DNA from: Streptomyces cavernicola
GTDB lineage: Bacteria; Actinomycetota; Actinomycetes; Streptomycetales; Streptomycetaceae
DNA: 64,000 nucleotides
Direction: 5' to 3'
Assembly: GCF_029968035.1 (NCBI RefSeq)
Contig: NZ_JASCIQ010000016.1
Location: forward strand, 62,001 to 126,000
The notes under the pieces were generated by a model, which saw nothing but the letters and a program-made list of their open reading frames with translations, ran no database searches and had not been told where the DNA came from. Made by a program: the position numbers and the translations under genes. Positions 17,172-25,749 of the stretch are shown here, in pieces. Numbering within the stretch: the first letter of the stretch is position 1; each line of letters starts with the position of its first letter.

Positions 17172-17210
17172 AACTAATGCGATTTAGTTCCTGCGCACTA
17201 ATGCGGTTTA
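17172..17210. promoter_or_regulatory. candidate operator upstream of the GH85-GH84 genes
   Basis: AACTAA-TGCGAT-TTAGTT is a perfect 6-bp inverted repeat at 17172-17189. A second half-conserved copy (ACTAATGCGGTTTA, 17197-17210) lies exactly 24 bp further on, and the two share 13 of 14 bases over ACTAATGCGATTTA. Two aligned sites on about the same helix face suggest cooperative binding. The regulator is unknown. The DasR consensus is not matched. Confidence 0.5.
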
Positions 17211-17288
17211 CCGAGGCTCTTGTCGACCCGTTTGGAAGTGGCTACGATCCGGCTTGGGCAAGCGAGTTGGGCACCGGGTGCGTCCTTT

Positions 17289-19055
17289 TCAGTCGCCCTT
17301 CTCGTTCTTCTCGGGCTCCGCCGCCAGAAAGTCGTAGGGCTCGAAGTCGCTGCTCTTGTCGGCTTCGGTGCGCTTGCCGGTGCGGCGGCGCGACCACCAG
17401 GTGCGTACGCGGGCCACTGGGCCTCTGGTTGTGCCTGCGGCTTCGGGTGCGGCTTCGGCTTCGGCTTCGGGGGCCGTCGGGTCCGACTCGGCGTCCGTCA
17501 CCGCCGGGTCCGCTGCCAGGCCCGCCTTCGGGGTCCGCCACCACAGCAGGCGGTCGAGCTGCGCTTGCACGCGTCCGGTCCGGAGGGGCTTCAACGGCGT
17601 GGCCTGTGCGGGCCGTTCGGGGTCCGTGGCCTGTGCGGGCCGATTCGCACCCTCGCGCCGCTCCGCCCGCCTCGGCCGCAGCGCCTTCGCCCGGCCCCAC
17701 AGATCCGCCCGGTCCCACAGGTCCCGCGCCCGCCAGCTCCGTACGCGCCAGGCCCGCAGCCCGAGGGCGACCGGGACGCCGAGCGCGCCCGACCAGAGCA
17801 GGGCCGCGCCGCCCGTCCGCCACCACACCGGACCGAACTCCGCCAGCGCCCCGTCGCCGAGGGGGCCGCCGGCGAGCGCCGCGAGCAGGGCGAGGGCCAG
17901 CCCGCACAGCACCGCCGCGAGCCCCGCCGCAAGGGCCGTCTCACCGCGCGACCAGGCACTGTCCGGCTCCGACCTGGCCGCCGCGGCGCGCGCCGTGAAC
18001 CACCCCACCGTCAGCCCGCACGCCCCGCCGACGGCGCACGCCGCCCAGGTCAACGGCGTACCGCCGCCCGAGTCCGGGATCGCGGCGAGCAGCGGGAAGG
18101 GCGGAAGCATCGGGTCCGCAGGCGCGCCCGCAGGCCAGACCACGCTGCCCGCGCCGAGCGCGAAGCCGGACCCGAGCCCGTAGGACGCCCCCCACACCGC
18201 CGCGTTGGGCACGAGCGCGACGGCGAGAAGGAGCACCGCGACCCGCCCCGACCACAGGTCGCTCAACTGCAGATACGTGGTCTGCGCGGCCTCGGCGTGC
18301 AGGACGAGGGAGACCGCCACGAGCAGCGCGCCGCCGCCCACGAGGACAACGACCCCGGCCGCGCCCGCCCGCAGCGCGGCGCCGACACGGGGACGTACGG
18401 TGGGACGCCCCTCGGCCGGCTCCGGGTCGAGGAAGCGGTGCAGCGCGGCGGGGAGCGGGCCGTGCGGGCGGCCGTACGCGTTCCACACCCCGGCGGCCGC
18501 GCCGAGCACCGCGAGCGCCGTGAGGTGCAGTGCGGCGCTCAACAGGTCGGCGCGCAACGGCCCTTCCACGGCGAAGAGCAGCACGAGCGCGCCCACCGCC
18601 AGGTACCCGGCGACCACCCCGCCGAGGGCGACGCGCGGCCGGTCCGTCGTCTCCGCCGCGTCCCGGCCCGCGCGGTGGAGCAGCAGCGCGGGCACCGCGA
18701 CGAGCAGCAGCGGAGTCACGCCGAGCGGCGCCGGGGCCCCGGAGAGGGTGTCGGTCCTGACCAGGTCCGCGCCGTGCGCGAGCAGCCAGAGCCCGGCCGC
18801 GACATGCAGCGCATCGTCCGGCCCGCTGTCCGGATATGGCGAGCTGATCCAACCGACCGTCACCAGTACGGCGAGCCCGCCGAGTCCGAGCCCCGCCGCG
18901 ACGGCCCCGCCGACCACGGCCCCCGCGAGCGCGGAGGCTCTGCGCCGCCGGCCACCGCGCGCGAGTCCGGCGAGCACCGACGCCGACGGCGGCGACGACG
19001 CGGCCGGCGAACCGGCTGAGGGACGGGGCGACGAGCTGCGGTCGGTCGTGTGCAT
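17289..19055 (-). CDS. DUF6350 polytopic membrane protein
   Basis: A 588-residue integral membrane protein with about ten hydrophobic segments, for example LAGAVVGGAVAAGLGLGGLA, LGVTPLLLVAVPALLLHRAG, AGVVVLVGGGALLVAVSLVL and AALAAGLAAVLCGLALALLA. A charged C-terminal tail rich in Glu, Ala and Arg ends EKNEKGD. The pattern and its location near purN/sucCD match the actinobacterial DUF6350 family. ATG 19055 is preceded directly by an in-frame GTG. The function is unknown, and transport or envelope roles are only guesses. It is divergent from the HTH/sigma-like gene. Confidence 0.85.
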   Translation of the reverse strand: MHTTDRSSSPRPSAGSPAASSPPSASVLAGLARGGRRRRASALAGAVVGGAVAAGLGLGGLAVLVTVGWISSPYPDSGPDDALHVAAGLWLLAHGADLVRTDTLSGAPAPLGVTPLLLVAVPALLLHRAGRDAAETTDRPRVALGGVVAGYLAVGALVLLFAVEGPLRADLLSAALHLTALAVLGAAAGVWNAYGRPHGPLPAALHRFLDPEPAEGRPTVRPRVGAALRAGAAGVVVLVGGGALLVAVSLVLHAEAAQTTYLQLSDLWSGRVAVLLLAVALVPNAAVWGASYGLGSGFALGAGSVVWPAGAPADPMLPPFPLLAAIPDSGGGTPLTWAACAVGGACGLTVGWFTARAAAARSEPDSAWSRGETALAAGLAAVLCGLALALLAALAGGPLGDGALAEFGPVWWRTGGAALLWSGALGVPVALGLRAWRVRSWRARDLWDRADLWGRAKALRPRRAERREGANRPAQATDPERPAQATPLKPLRTGRVQAQLDRLLWWRTPKAGLAADPAVTDAESDPTAPEAEAEAAPEAAGTTRGPVARVRTWWSRRRTGKRTEADKSSDFEPYDFLAAEPEKNEKGD

Positions 19056-19119
19056 CACGCCCGCAATGCTCCCAACGACACGCGCTTTCTCGTCGTAACA
19101 GGCGAATACACGCAGTGTC

Positions 19120-19160
19120 GCCCAATATACGTTTATGTACTTTTTCGTACGGCATTGGGC
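19120..19160. promoter_or_regulatory. AT-rich dyad in the divergent promoter region
   Basis: Inside an otherwise GC-rich region, GCCCAAT (19120-19126) and ATTGGGC (19154-19160) flank a 27-bp AT-rich core with ATATACGTTTATGTAC and a T5 run. It lies between the DUF6350 and HTH/sigma-like genes, 79 bp before the latter. It is a plausible promoter/operator, possibly autoregulated by the HTH protein (inference). Confidence 0.35.
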
Positions 19161-19238
19161 TGCACGCACCACCGCGGTCCGCCCTGCGAACGACGACCCG
19201 AACGACGGTCCAACGGCCCACGGTGTGGAGAGTCCGAC

Positions 19239-20690
19239 ATGACCCAGAGCCCCGCCACCCCGCTGCCGTCCCCGAAGGAGTGCCGACGGCTGCGGGAGGC
19301 GCAGGATCTGACGCAGGCACAGGTCGCAGCGAAGGTCGGCGTCACCCGCGAGACGGTCAGGTCCTGGGAGACCGGCCGCACCACCCCGAGAGGCAGCAAG
19401 CGCGCAGCATACGCCCGACTGCTCGCCGCCGCCCCGGCCCGCACCCGGCCGCCGAACTCCTCCGCCAAGAGCCGCTCGGGCACGTCCCGTACGGCCAAGG
19501 CGCACGGCGGCGGCAAGCCGCACGGCTCGAAGTCGGTGGGCACGGAGTCGGTGAGCACGAACGACATGGACGGCACGGGCGGCACGGGCGTCACGGACGG
19601 CACGGGCGTCACGGACGGCACGGGCGGCACGGACGGCACGGACGGCGCTGGCGTTACGGGCGGCGCTGGCGGCACGGGCGGCGCTGGCGTTACGGGCGGC
19701 GCTGGCGGCACGGGCGGCGCTGGCGGCACGGGCGCGGAGCCGGTGCCGGTCGGCGCGAGAACCGGAGCCGAGGACGAACGGGCGGACGAGCGGGCGAACG
19801 CGACGGCCGGCGAACCCGTGACCGAACCGGCGAACGGATCGGCGAGCGCACCCGCGGCCGACGGATCCCCGGGCGGCTCGGCGACCGGGTCCGGGCTGAC
19901 GCCCGATCAGGCCTTCGACGCCCTGTACGCGTTCACCTCCCCCGCCCTCGTACGCCAGACGTATCTGCTCACCGGCCGGCGGGCGCTCGCGAAAGAGGCG
20001 GTCGAGCGGGCCTTTCAGCAGGCCTGGGAGCGCTGGCCCGAAGTGGCCGTCGACCGCGACCCGGTGGGCTGGGTGCGGGCGGCGGCGTACGAGTACGCGC
20101 TCTCGCCCTGGCACCGGCTGCGGCGCAGACACCGGCAGCCGGACGTCCCGCCCGCCGAGGCCGAGGACCGCAAGCTGCTCGACACCCTGCTCAGCCTGCC
20201 CGCGCCGTACCGCAGGACTCTCGTCCTCTACGACGGCGTCGGGCTCGACCTGCCCGAGACCGCGGCCGAGACGGAGGCCTCCACTCCGGCGGCGGCGCAC
20301 CGGCTCCTGCACGCCCGCGAGGCCGTCGCCGAGCAGCTGCCCGAGCTGTCCGACCCGTCCGAACTCCAGCGCAGACTCGACGAGTTGGCGCGCGCCGAGA
20401 AGCTCGGCTCCGGCCCCGCCCCCGTCGTACGACAGGGCGGAGAGCACCGCTCTCGGTTCTGGACGCGGGCCGCGATCGCGTTCACGGCCCTGATCATCGG
20501 CGCCTCGGCGCTCGCCCTCGCCACCTCGCCGCGGCAGTACGAGCCGGTGCCCGCGCCGGGGGCGCCGATCAGCGGGGTACCGCCGCTGATGGGGCCGGGG
20601 CCCCTGACCCCGCAGGACAAATGGCTCCAGCAGAAGCTGCAGTCCGCCCCCGGGAACGGGCCGGAGCGGCTCGCGCCCGCGATCGAGTGA
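19239..20690 (+). CDS. HTH plus sigma-like regulator with membrane anchor
   Basis: A 483-residue mosaic protein. It has an N-terminal XRE HTH (residues about 10-65, CRRLREAQDLTQAQVAAKVG then ETVRSWETGRTTPRG), then a basic linker and a Gly/Thr/Asp low-complexity tract (about residues 108-168, GTG, GGAGGTGG and TDGTG units). A region resembling ECF sigma factor helices follows (about 225-365: AFDALYAFTSPALVRQTYLL, WERWPEVAVDRDPVGWVRAA, LLSLPAPYRRTLVLYDGVGL), then a single membrane helix (AAIAFTALIIGASALALATS) and a short outside tail. GGAGAG lies seven bases before ATG 19239. The sigma-like part lacks an obvious intact region 4.2 recognition helix, so it may be a degenerate relative. It has no anti-sigma neighbour. 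Confidence 0.8.
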   Translation: MTQSPATPLPSPKECRRLREAQDLTQAQVAAKVGVTRETVRSWETGRTTPRGSKRAAYARLLAAAPARTRPPNSSAKSRSGTSRTAKAHGGGKPHGSKSVGTESVSTNDMDGTGGTGVTDGTGVTDGTGGTDGTDGAGVTGGAGGTGGAGVTGGAGGTGGAGGTGAEPVPVGARTGAEDERADERANATAGEPVTEPANGSASAPAADGSPGGSATGSGLTPDQAFDALYAFTSPALVRQTYLLTGRRALAKEAVERAFQQAWERWPEVAVDRDPVGWVRAAAYEYALSPWHRLRRRHRQPDVPPAEAEDRKLLDTLLSLPAPYRRTLVLYDGVGLDLPETAAETEASTPAAAHRLLHAREAVAEQLPELSDPSELQRRLDELARAEKLGSGPAPVVRQGGEHRSRFWTRAAIAFTALIIGASALALATSPRQYEPVPAPGAPISGVPPLMGPGPLTPQDKWLQQKLQSAPGNGPERLAPAIE

Positions 20691-20712
20691 CGATGGAGGA
20701 CGCCTCCCCGGA

Positions 20713-20761
20713 ACGTACGCGGGCCCGCACCCCTGGAAGAGGGGTGCGGGCCCGCGTACGT
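20713..20761. terminator. 22-bp perfect hairpin between convergent genes
   Basis: The arm at 20713-20734 (ACGTACGCGGGCCCGCACCC...) pairs perfectly with 20740-20761 around the loop GGAAG. It lies between the plus-strand HTH/sigma-like gene and the minus-strand sucD, 11 bp from the sucD stop, and should work in both directions. Confidence 0.9.
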
Positions 20762-20772
20762 ATGAGCGCTGG

Positions 20773-21657
20773 TCAGCCGTTGAGGATGGCGCGCGCCAGC
20801 TTGGCCGTCTCGGTCGGGGTCTTGCCGACCTTGACGCCCGCGGCCTCGAGGGCCTCCTTCTTGGCCTGCGCGGTGCCGGAGGAGCCGGAGACGATGGCGC
20901 CGGCGTGGCCCATGGTCTTGCCCTCGGGCGCCGTGAAGCCCGCGACGTAGCCGACGACCGGCTTGGTCACGTTGGCCTTGATGTAGTCGGCCGCACGCTC
21001 CTCGGCGTCGCCGCCGATCTCGCCGATCATGACGATCAGGTCGGTGTCGGGGTCGGCCTCGAACGCGGCGAGCGCGTCGATGTGCGTCGTACCGATGACC
21101 GGGTCGCCACCGATGCCGACGGCGGAGCTGAAGCCGATGTCACGGAGCTCGTACATCATCTGGTACGTCAGCGTGCCGGACTTCGAGACCAGGCCGATGC
21201 GGCCCGGCTTCGTGATGTCGCCCGGGATGATGCCGGCGTTGGACTGACCCGGCGTGATGAGGCCGGGGCAGTTCGGGCCGATGATGCGGGTCTTGTTGCC
21301 CTTGGCCTTGGCGTACGCCCAGAAGGCGGCCGAGTCGTGGACGGCGATGCCCTCGGTGATGACCACGGCGAGCGGGATCTCGGCGTCGATGGCCTCGACG
21401 ACGGCGGCCTTCGAGAAGGCCGGGGGCACGAAGAGGACGGAGACGTTGGCGCCCGTCTTCTCCATGGCCTCCTTGACGGAGCCGAAGACCGGCACGGACG
21501 TGCCGTCGAAGTCGACCTCGGTGCCGGCCTTGCGCGGGTTCACGCCGCCGACGATGTTGGTGCCGTCACCCAGCATGAGCTTGGTGTGCTTCATGCCGGT
21601 GGCGCCGGTCATGCCCTGGACGATGACCTTGCTGTCCTTGTTGAGGAAGATAGCCAT
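20773..21657 (-). CDS. sucD: succinyl-CoA ligase alpha subunit
   Basis: SucD with SucC interconverts succinyl-CoA and succinate with substrate-level ATP/GTP formation in the TCA cycle. The 294-residue protein shows the CoA-binding start KVIVQGMTGATGMKHTKLML, the segment RIIGPNCPGLITPGQ, the motif VSKSGTLTYQMMYEL, GIGGDPVIGTTHIDALAAF, and the phosphorylated active-site His in GKTMGHAGAIVSGSSGTAQA. It is translated 21 bp after sucC in one operon. A strong convergent terminator follows. Confidence 0.98.
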   Translation of the reverse strand: MAIFLNKDSKVIVQGMTGATGMKHTKLMLGDGTNIVGGVNPRKAGTEVDFDGTSVPVFGSVKEAMEKTGANVSVLFVPPAFSKAAVVEAIDAEIPLAVVITEGIAVHDSAAFWAYAKAKGNKTRIIGPNCPGLITPGQSNAGIIPGDITKPGRIGLVSKSGTLTYQMMYELRDIGFSSAVGIGGDPVIGTTHIDALAAFEADPDTDLIVMIGEIGGDAEERAADYIKANVTKPVVGYVAGFTAPEGKTMGHAGAIVSGSSGTAQAKKEALEAAGVKVGKTPTETAKLARAILNG

Positions 21658-21678
21658 GGCTGTTCTGTCCCTCGTCCC

Positions 21679-22857
21679 TTACTTCGCGGCCGCGAGCTCG
21701 GCGGCCTTGTCGGCCGCGCCGTCCATGGTGTCCACGCGCTGCACCAGCGGGTGGTTGGCGTCGCTGAGGATCTTGCGACCCAGCTCCGCGTTGTTGCCGT
21801 CGAGGCGCACGACCAGCGGCTTGGTGACCTCTTCGCCCTTGGACTTGAGCAGCGCCAGGGCCTGCACGATGCCGTTGGCGACCTCGTCGCAGGCGGTGAT
21901 GCCACCGAAGACGTTGACGAAGACGGACTTGACGTCCGGGTCGCCGAGGATGATCTCCAGGCCGTTCGCCATGACCTCGGCGGAGGCGCCGCCACCGATG
22001 TCGAGGAAGTTGGCCGGCTTGACGCCGGCGTGGTTCTCACCGGCGTACGCGACGACGTCCAGAGTGCTCATGACGAGACCCGCGCCGTTGCCGATGATGC
22101 CGACCTCGCCGTCGAGCTTCACGTAGTTGAGGCCCTTGGCCTTGGCAGCAGCCTCGAGCGGGTTGGCTGCGTCCTTGTCCTCGAGCGCCTCGTGCTCCGG
22201 CTGACGGAAGTCGGCGTTCGCGTCGAGCGACACCTTGCCGTCGAGCGCCAGGATGTCGCCGGAGGCGACCTTGGCGAGCGGGTTCACCTCGACGAGGAGG
22301 GCGTCCTCGGCGACGAAGGTGTCCCACAGGGTCACCATGACCTCGGCGACCTTCTCGGCCACGTCGGCCGGGAACTTCGCCTGCGCGACGATCTCGCGGG
22401 CCTTCTCGATGGTGACGCCGTCGTTGGAGTCGACCGGCACCTTCGCGAGCTTCTCGGGGGTCGTCGCGGCGACCTCCTCGATGTCCATGCCGCCGGCGAC
22501 GGAGGCCATGGCCAGGAAGGTGCGGTTGGTGCGGTCGAGGAGGTACGAGACGTAGTACTCCTCGACGATCTCGGGAGCCGTCTCGGCGATCATCACCTTG
22601 TGGACCGTGTGGCCCTTGATGTCCATGCCGAGGATGTCCGTCGCGCGGGCGACGGCCTCGTCCGGGGTCGCCGCCAGCTTCACACCGCCGGCCTTGCCGC
22701 GGCCGCCGACCTTCACCTGCGCCTTGACGACGGACTTGCCGCCAAGCCGCTCGGTCGCCTCGCGGGCCGCCTCAGGCGTGTCGATGACTTCACCGGCCAG
22801 CACCGGTACACCGTGCTTGGCGAAGAGGTCCCTCGCCTGGTACTCGAACAGGTCCAC
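21679..22857 (-). CDS. sucC: succinyl-CoA ligase (ADP-forming) beta subunit
   Basis: A 392-residue protein with the conserved start MDLFEYQARDLFAKHGVPV from GTG 22857, the ATP-grasp segment KAQVKVGGRGKAGGVKLA (residues about 44-61), LVEVNPLAK, and the C-terminal CoA-ligase region GNGAGLVMSTLDVV, FLDIGGGAS and FGGITACDEVANGI. It provides nucleotide and succinate binding and pairs with SucD. It is first in the operon. The 5' region includes a GGGAC-GTAG-GTCCC palindrome (23056-23069) and a Crp-like site. Confidence 0.98.
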   Translation of the reverse strand: MDLFEYQARDLFAKHGVPVLAGEVIDTPEAAREATERLGGKSVVKAQVKVGGRGKAGGVKLAATPDEAVARATDILGMDIKGHTVHKVMIAETAPEIVEEYYVSYLLDRTNRTFLAMASVAGGMDIEEVAATTPEKLAKVPVDSNDGVTIEKAREIVAQAKFPADVAEKVAEVMVTLWDTFVAEDALLVEVNPLAKVASGDILALDGKVSLDANADFRQPEHEALEDKDAANPLEAAAKAKGLNYVKLDGEVGIIGNGAGLVMSTLDVVAYAGENHAGVKPANFLDIGGGASAEVMANGLEIILGDPDVKSVFVNVFGGITACDEVANGIVQALALLKSKGEEVTKPLVVRLDGNNAELGRKILSDANHPLVQRVDTMDGAADKAAELAAAK

Positions 22858-23093
22858 GCGCGTCCGTCCCTTTTCAGTGGTATCGCGTCGATCGCGGCGC
22901 GGCAGTCACTTCCGTTGCGTGCTGTCGCTTCGCGTTCTGTCACGTTCGTTTTCTGCGTGGGCGTGCCGCGAAGGGCAACGTGACTGCGCTGTCACTGAGG
23001 GAGGCGTACACGGTGTCCGTGGACGCGGCATGTCCGTCTCGCAGGTTATCGCCGTGGGACGTAGGTCCCTAAATCGCAGATCACACTCCGGCG

Positions 23094-23107
23094 GTGATTA
23101 CGGTCAC
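23094..23107. promoter_or_regulatory. Crp-like site upstream of sucCD
   Basis: GTG-ATTACG-GTCAC matches the Streptomyces Crp consensus form GTG-N6-GNCAC. It lies about 240 bp upstream of the sucC start, beyond a palindrome at 23056-23069. Regulation of a TCA operon by Crp is plausible, but the site is short and unproven. Confidence 0.35.
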
Positions 23108-23616
23108 AGAATCCACGCCCCAGCGGCGCTGCCGCTTCTCGCTGACTGGTCTCACGCCCCCGGGCGGGTGCCCTCCCCCCTCCCTCTACGTCCGCGGGAG
23201 GGCTAGCCCGATGGGGTGCCCCCACCCACTCCCCTCACATCCGTGGGCGGGGCGCTCCCTCCCCTCGCCCCCTCAGCCTTGGGTGGAGCTGGTGGCGCCT
23301 GGTGGGGGCAGGGGAGGGGGCTGGTCTTGGCCGGGACGGCCGTTCCTGTGGCGGGGCCAGCCCCTGGCCGGGACAACTGGCCGGGACAAAAGGCTGGGGC
23401 GGGGGCTTGGGACTGGCTCACACCTCAGGGCACGGTGTGACGCCGCAAGCTGTGAGGGCGGGGGTGGCTGGGGTCCGCTGGAGGCGGGGCTCGTCTCGGG
23501 CTCGTCTCGGCTATGGCCGAGGCCGTGTTCCGGATGGGGCTGTCCGACGGGGTCGCCCCTGGACCGGAAGGGAAGGGAAGGGAAGGGCTGCCGAATGGCC
23601 AGTGCCTGCTGGTGGC

Positions 23617-23850
23617 GGGGCCGGTCCCGGTGAGGAAACGCCTGGCTGGCGGGGCCGGTTCCGGTGAGGCAACACCCTGGTGGCGAGGCCGGTTCCGGTG
23701 AGGCAACACCTGGGCGGCGAGGCCGGTCCCGCTGAGACAACACCTGGGCGGCGAGGCCGGTCCCGCTGAGACAACACCTGGGCGGCGAGGCCGGTCCCGC
23801 TGAGACAACACCTGGGCGGCGAGGCCGGTCCCGCTGAGACAACACCTGGG
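23617..23850. repeat. 34-bp tandem repeat array, seven copies
   Basis: Seven head-to-tail copies start at 23617, 23651, 23685, 23719, 23753, 23787 and 23821. The last three full units are identical: GAGGCCGGTCCCGCTGAGAC, then AACACCTGGGCGGC. Earlier units differ by a few bases (GGTTCCGGTGAGGCAACACC). There are no unique spacers, so this is not a CRISPR array. The period is not a multiple of three, yet all minus-strand frames read an Arg/Pro/Gly-rich repeat because of composition, so coding is not supported. The gap 22858-24400 contains no gene I can defend. Confidence 0.92.
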
Positions 23851-23879
23851 GCTGCCATCGCGCATTCGGGCTGCCGGGG

Positions 23880-24200
23880 CTGCGAGGGGCCCCGACAGGG
23901 GCGCGGGGAACTGCGCGATCAGCCACGACGGCGCAGCAGCCGAACAACCGGCCGGGGTCCGGGGGCTGAAATTCAGCCCGTCCGGCGTTTGAGGACGAGC
24001 GCCTCAGCGCGATACGGGGTCCGGGGCGGAGCCCCGAGGCAGGGTCCGAGGCGGGGTCCAGGGGGGCAGAGCCCCGAGGCGGGGTCCCGGGAGGGGCGGC
24101 GGAGCCCCGAGGCGGGAGCCCGGGGGCGGCAGCCCCGAAGCAAGGCAGGGGCGGCAGCCCCGAGGCGGGGTCCAGGGGCGGAGCCCCGAGGCCGTCCGGC
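23880..24200. repeat. intergenic repeat mosaic sharing modules with 1145-1605
   Basis: At 23897-23935 there is one copy of the core seen at 1145-1455 (AGGGGCGCGGGGAACTGCGC, then GATCAGCCACGACGGCG). It is followed by a stretch (24010-24200) of GGCGGAGCCCCGAGGC / GGCAGCCCCGAAGC units with GGGGTCC linkers, the same vocabulary as 1470-1605. Thus both module types occur side by side at two distant places. Confidence 0.75.
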
Positions 24201-24400
24201 GAGGAATTCGGGAAGGGGCGGGGTGGGGAAGAGCCAGGCCCGTCCGACCTGAAGGCCCGCGCCCCGCCTCGGCGCAAGAGCCTCGCCCCGGCGAGCCGGG
24301 GCAACAGGGGCCGGCCAGCCCCCGCGCCCCCGACCCGGACCCGCACCCCGAGCCGGACCGAACCTCCTCAGGCAGCGGCCCGGCCCGGGTGAACGTCGAC

Positions 24401-25630
24401 TCAGATACCCGTACCCGAGAGGAAGTTCGGCGTGATCGACGTGGCCGTGTCCTGGACGCCGGACACCACGTTGCTGACGAGCGGCGCCGCATCCTGGGTG
24501 ACCGTACCGGTGAGGTCCTGCGCGAACGGCTGGACGTCAGCGGTCACGTTCTGCGTCAGACCGGTGGCGCTGCCGCCGACACCCTGACCCAGCGTCTGCA
24601 CCTCGCCGACGATGCCGCCGACAGCAGGCTTCACGTCCTCCACGACCGCACCCGCGAACGGCTGCACCTCACCGACGACGCCCGCCGCGAACGGCTGCAC
24701 GTCGACGCTGACGTCCTGGACCAGGACACCGGCGTCGGACACGGCCTGACCGGCGACCGGCACGACCGACTCGACCGCGGCGGAGGCCAGCGGGGGCAGC
24801 ACGGCCTTGGAGGTCTCGTCCACGATCGGCGAAGCCTTGGTCACCGCGCCCTGGGCCGCACCCTGCACCTGCCCCGGAGCCTCGGCGACCAGGCTCTGCG
24901 CCTCGCCCTGGACCTGCAGGCCCGCGCCCCGCACCTGGTCGACCCGGCCCTGGACCTGGTCCTGAACCTGGCCCGGCGCCTGCGCGGCCAGCTCGGGGGC
25001 GAAGGCGGAGAGCGGGCCGAAGAGGTAGTCGACCTGGCCCTGCGCCTGACCTGCGGCGTCCGTCGCACCCCGCAGGTCCTGCACGCCCGGCAGGTCCGGG
25101 GTGCCCGGCAGGTCCGGGGTACCCGGCAGGTCCGGGGTGCCGACGGCCGGGATCGCGCCGTACGCCGGCAGCTCGCCGTCGACGTGCAGGCGGGCCTCGT
25201 CCGCGGCGTCCTTGACGTCGCCGACCTGCCCGGCGGCGCCCTCGACCTTGCCGGTCGCGCCCTTGGCCTGGCCCGCGGCGCCCTTGGCCTGCGCGGCGGT
25301 GGACTTGGCCTTGCCGGTCACGCCGTCGGCCTTGTCGGCGATGCCCTCGGCCCGCTCCTGCACGCCGGAGACGGTCGACCCGACCTTGCCGGTGACGCCG
25401 TCGACAACGTCGGTGTCCGTCACGTCGGCGAGCGTGTCCTGGACGCCCTGGACCGCTTCGACGTCCACGTCCGGGGTGCTGATGGGCAGCGAGGAGTCGG
25501 GCAGCTCGGCGGCGTTGGCGCCCGCGGCGCCCATCGCGATGACGCTGGTGGCGCCGGCGGCGATGACGATCGAACGGCGCAGGTTCCGGCTGCTGGTGAC
25601 GGCCTTGCTGGGCTTGCTGTGCTTGCTCAT
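24401..25630 (-). CDS. secreted repeat protein of unknown function
   Basis: A 409-residue exported protein. It has a signal peptide (RRSIVIAAGATSVIAMGAAG, cleavage after ANA). Acidic and Ala/Gly/Gln-rich helical repeats follow (AKGAAGQAKGATGKVEGAAG), then a GTPDLP triple repeat (about residues 163-180) and a C-terminal half of VQPFA/EVQPFAG/DVKPAVGG repeats spaced about 15-20 residues, ending in the SGTGI tail. No sortase motif or membrane anchor is present, so it is probably released or wall-associated. Similar Streptomyces proteins are often mislabelled ATP-binding, but I see no nucleotide motif. GAAGGAAT precedes the ATG. It lies in the same orientation as the next gene, another exported protein. 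Confidence 0.8.
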   Translation of the reverse strand: MSKHSKPSKAVTSSRNLRRSIVIAAGATSVIAMGAAGANAAELPDSSLPISTPDVDVEAVQGVQDTLADVTDTDVVDGVTGKVGSTVSGVQERAEGIADKADGVTGKAKSTAAQAKGAAGQAKGATGKVEGAAGQVGDVKDAADEARLHVDGELPAYGAIPAVGTPDLPGTPDLPGTPDLPGVQDLRGATDAAGQAQGQVDYLFGPLSAFAPELAAQAPGQVQDQVQGRVDQVRGAGLQVQGEAQSLVAEAPGQVQGAAQGAVTKASPIVDETSKAVLPPLASAAVESVVPVAGQAVSDAGVLVQDVSVDVQPFAAGVVGEVQPFAGAVVEDVKPAVGGIVGEVQTLGQGVGGSATGLTQNVTADVQPFAQDLTGTVTQDAAPLVSNVVSGVQDTATSITPNFLSGTGI

Positions 25631-25749
25631 GCTTGCGTCGATTCCTTCGAATTCGAGGGGGTCGGGAGCGCATGGGAAGGGGGCGCTCCCTGGATGGGCA
25701 GACCTGTCCCGCCCCCGCGCGGCAGGTCCAAGGCGGGGGAAGGCCTGCC

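Noticed and set aside
14909..17998. 1029-residue plus-strand open frame
   Set aside because: Antisense shadow of the GH85 and DUF6350 genes, whose motifs (Asn-X-Glu, Tat signal, membrane helices) are clear on the minus strand.
20905..22983. 692-residue plus-strand open frame opposite sucCD
   Set aside because: Shadow of two unmistakable succinyl-CoA ligase genes.
23617..23850. CRISPR array
   Set aside because: Units are contiguous with no spacers and no cas genes are present.
23273..24346. 357-residue minus-strand frame over the 34-bp array
   Set aside because: Repeated Arg/Pro/Gly peptide from a 34-bp tandem repeat with a period not divisible by three. No start context and no domain.
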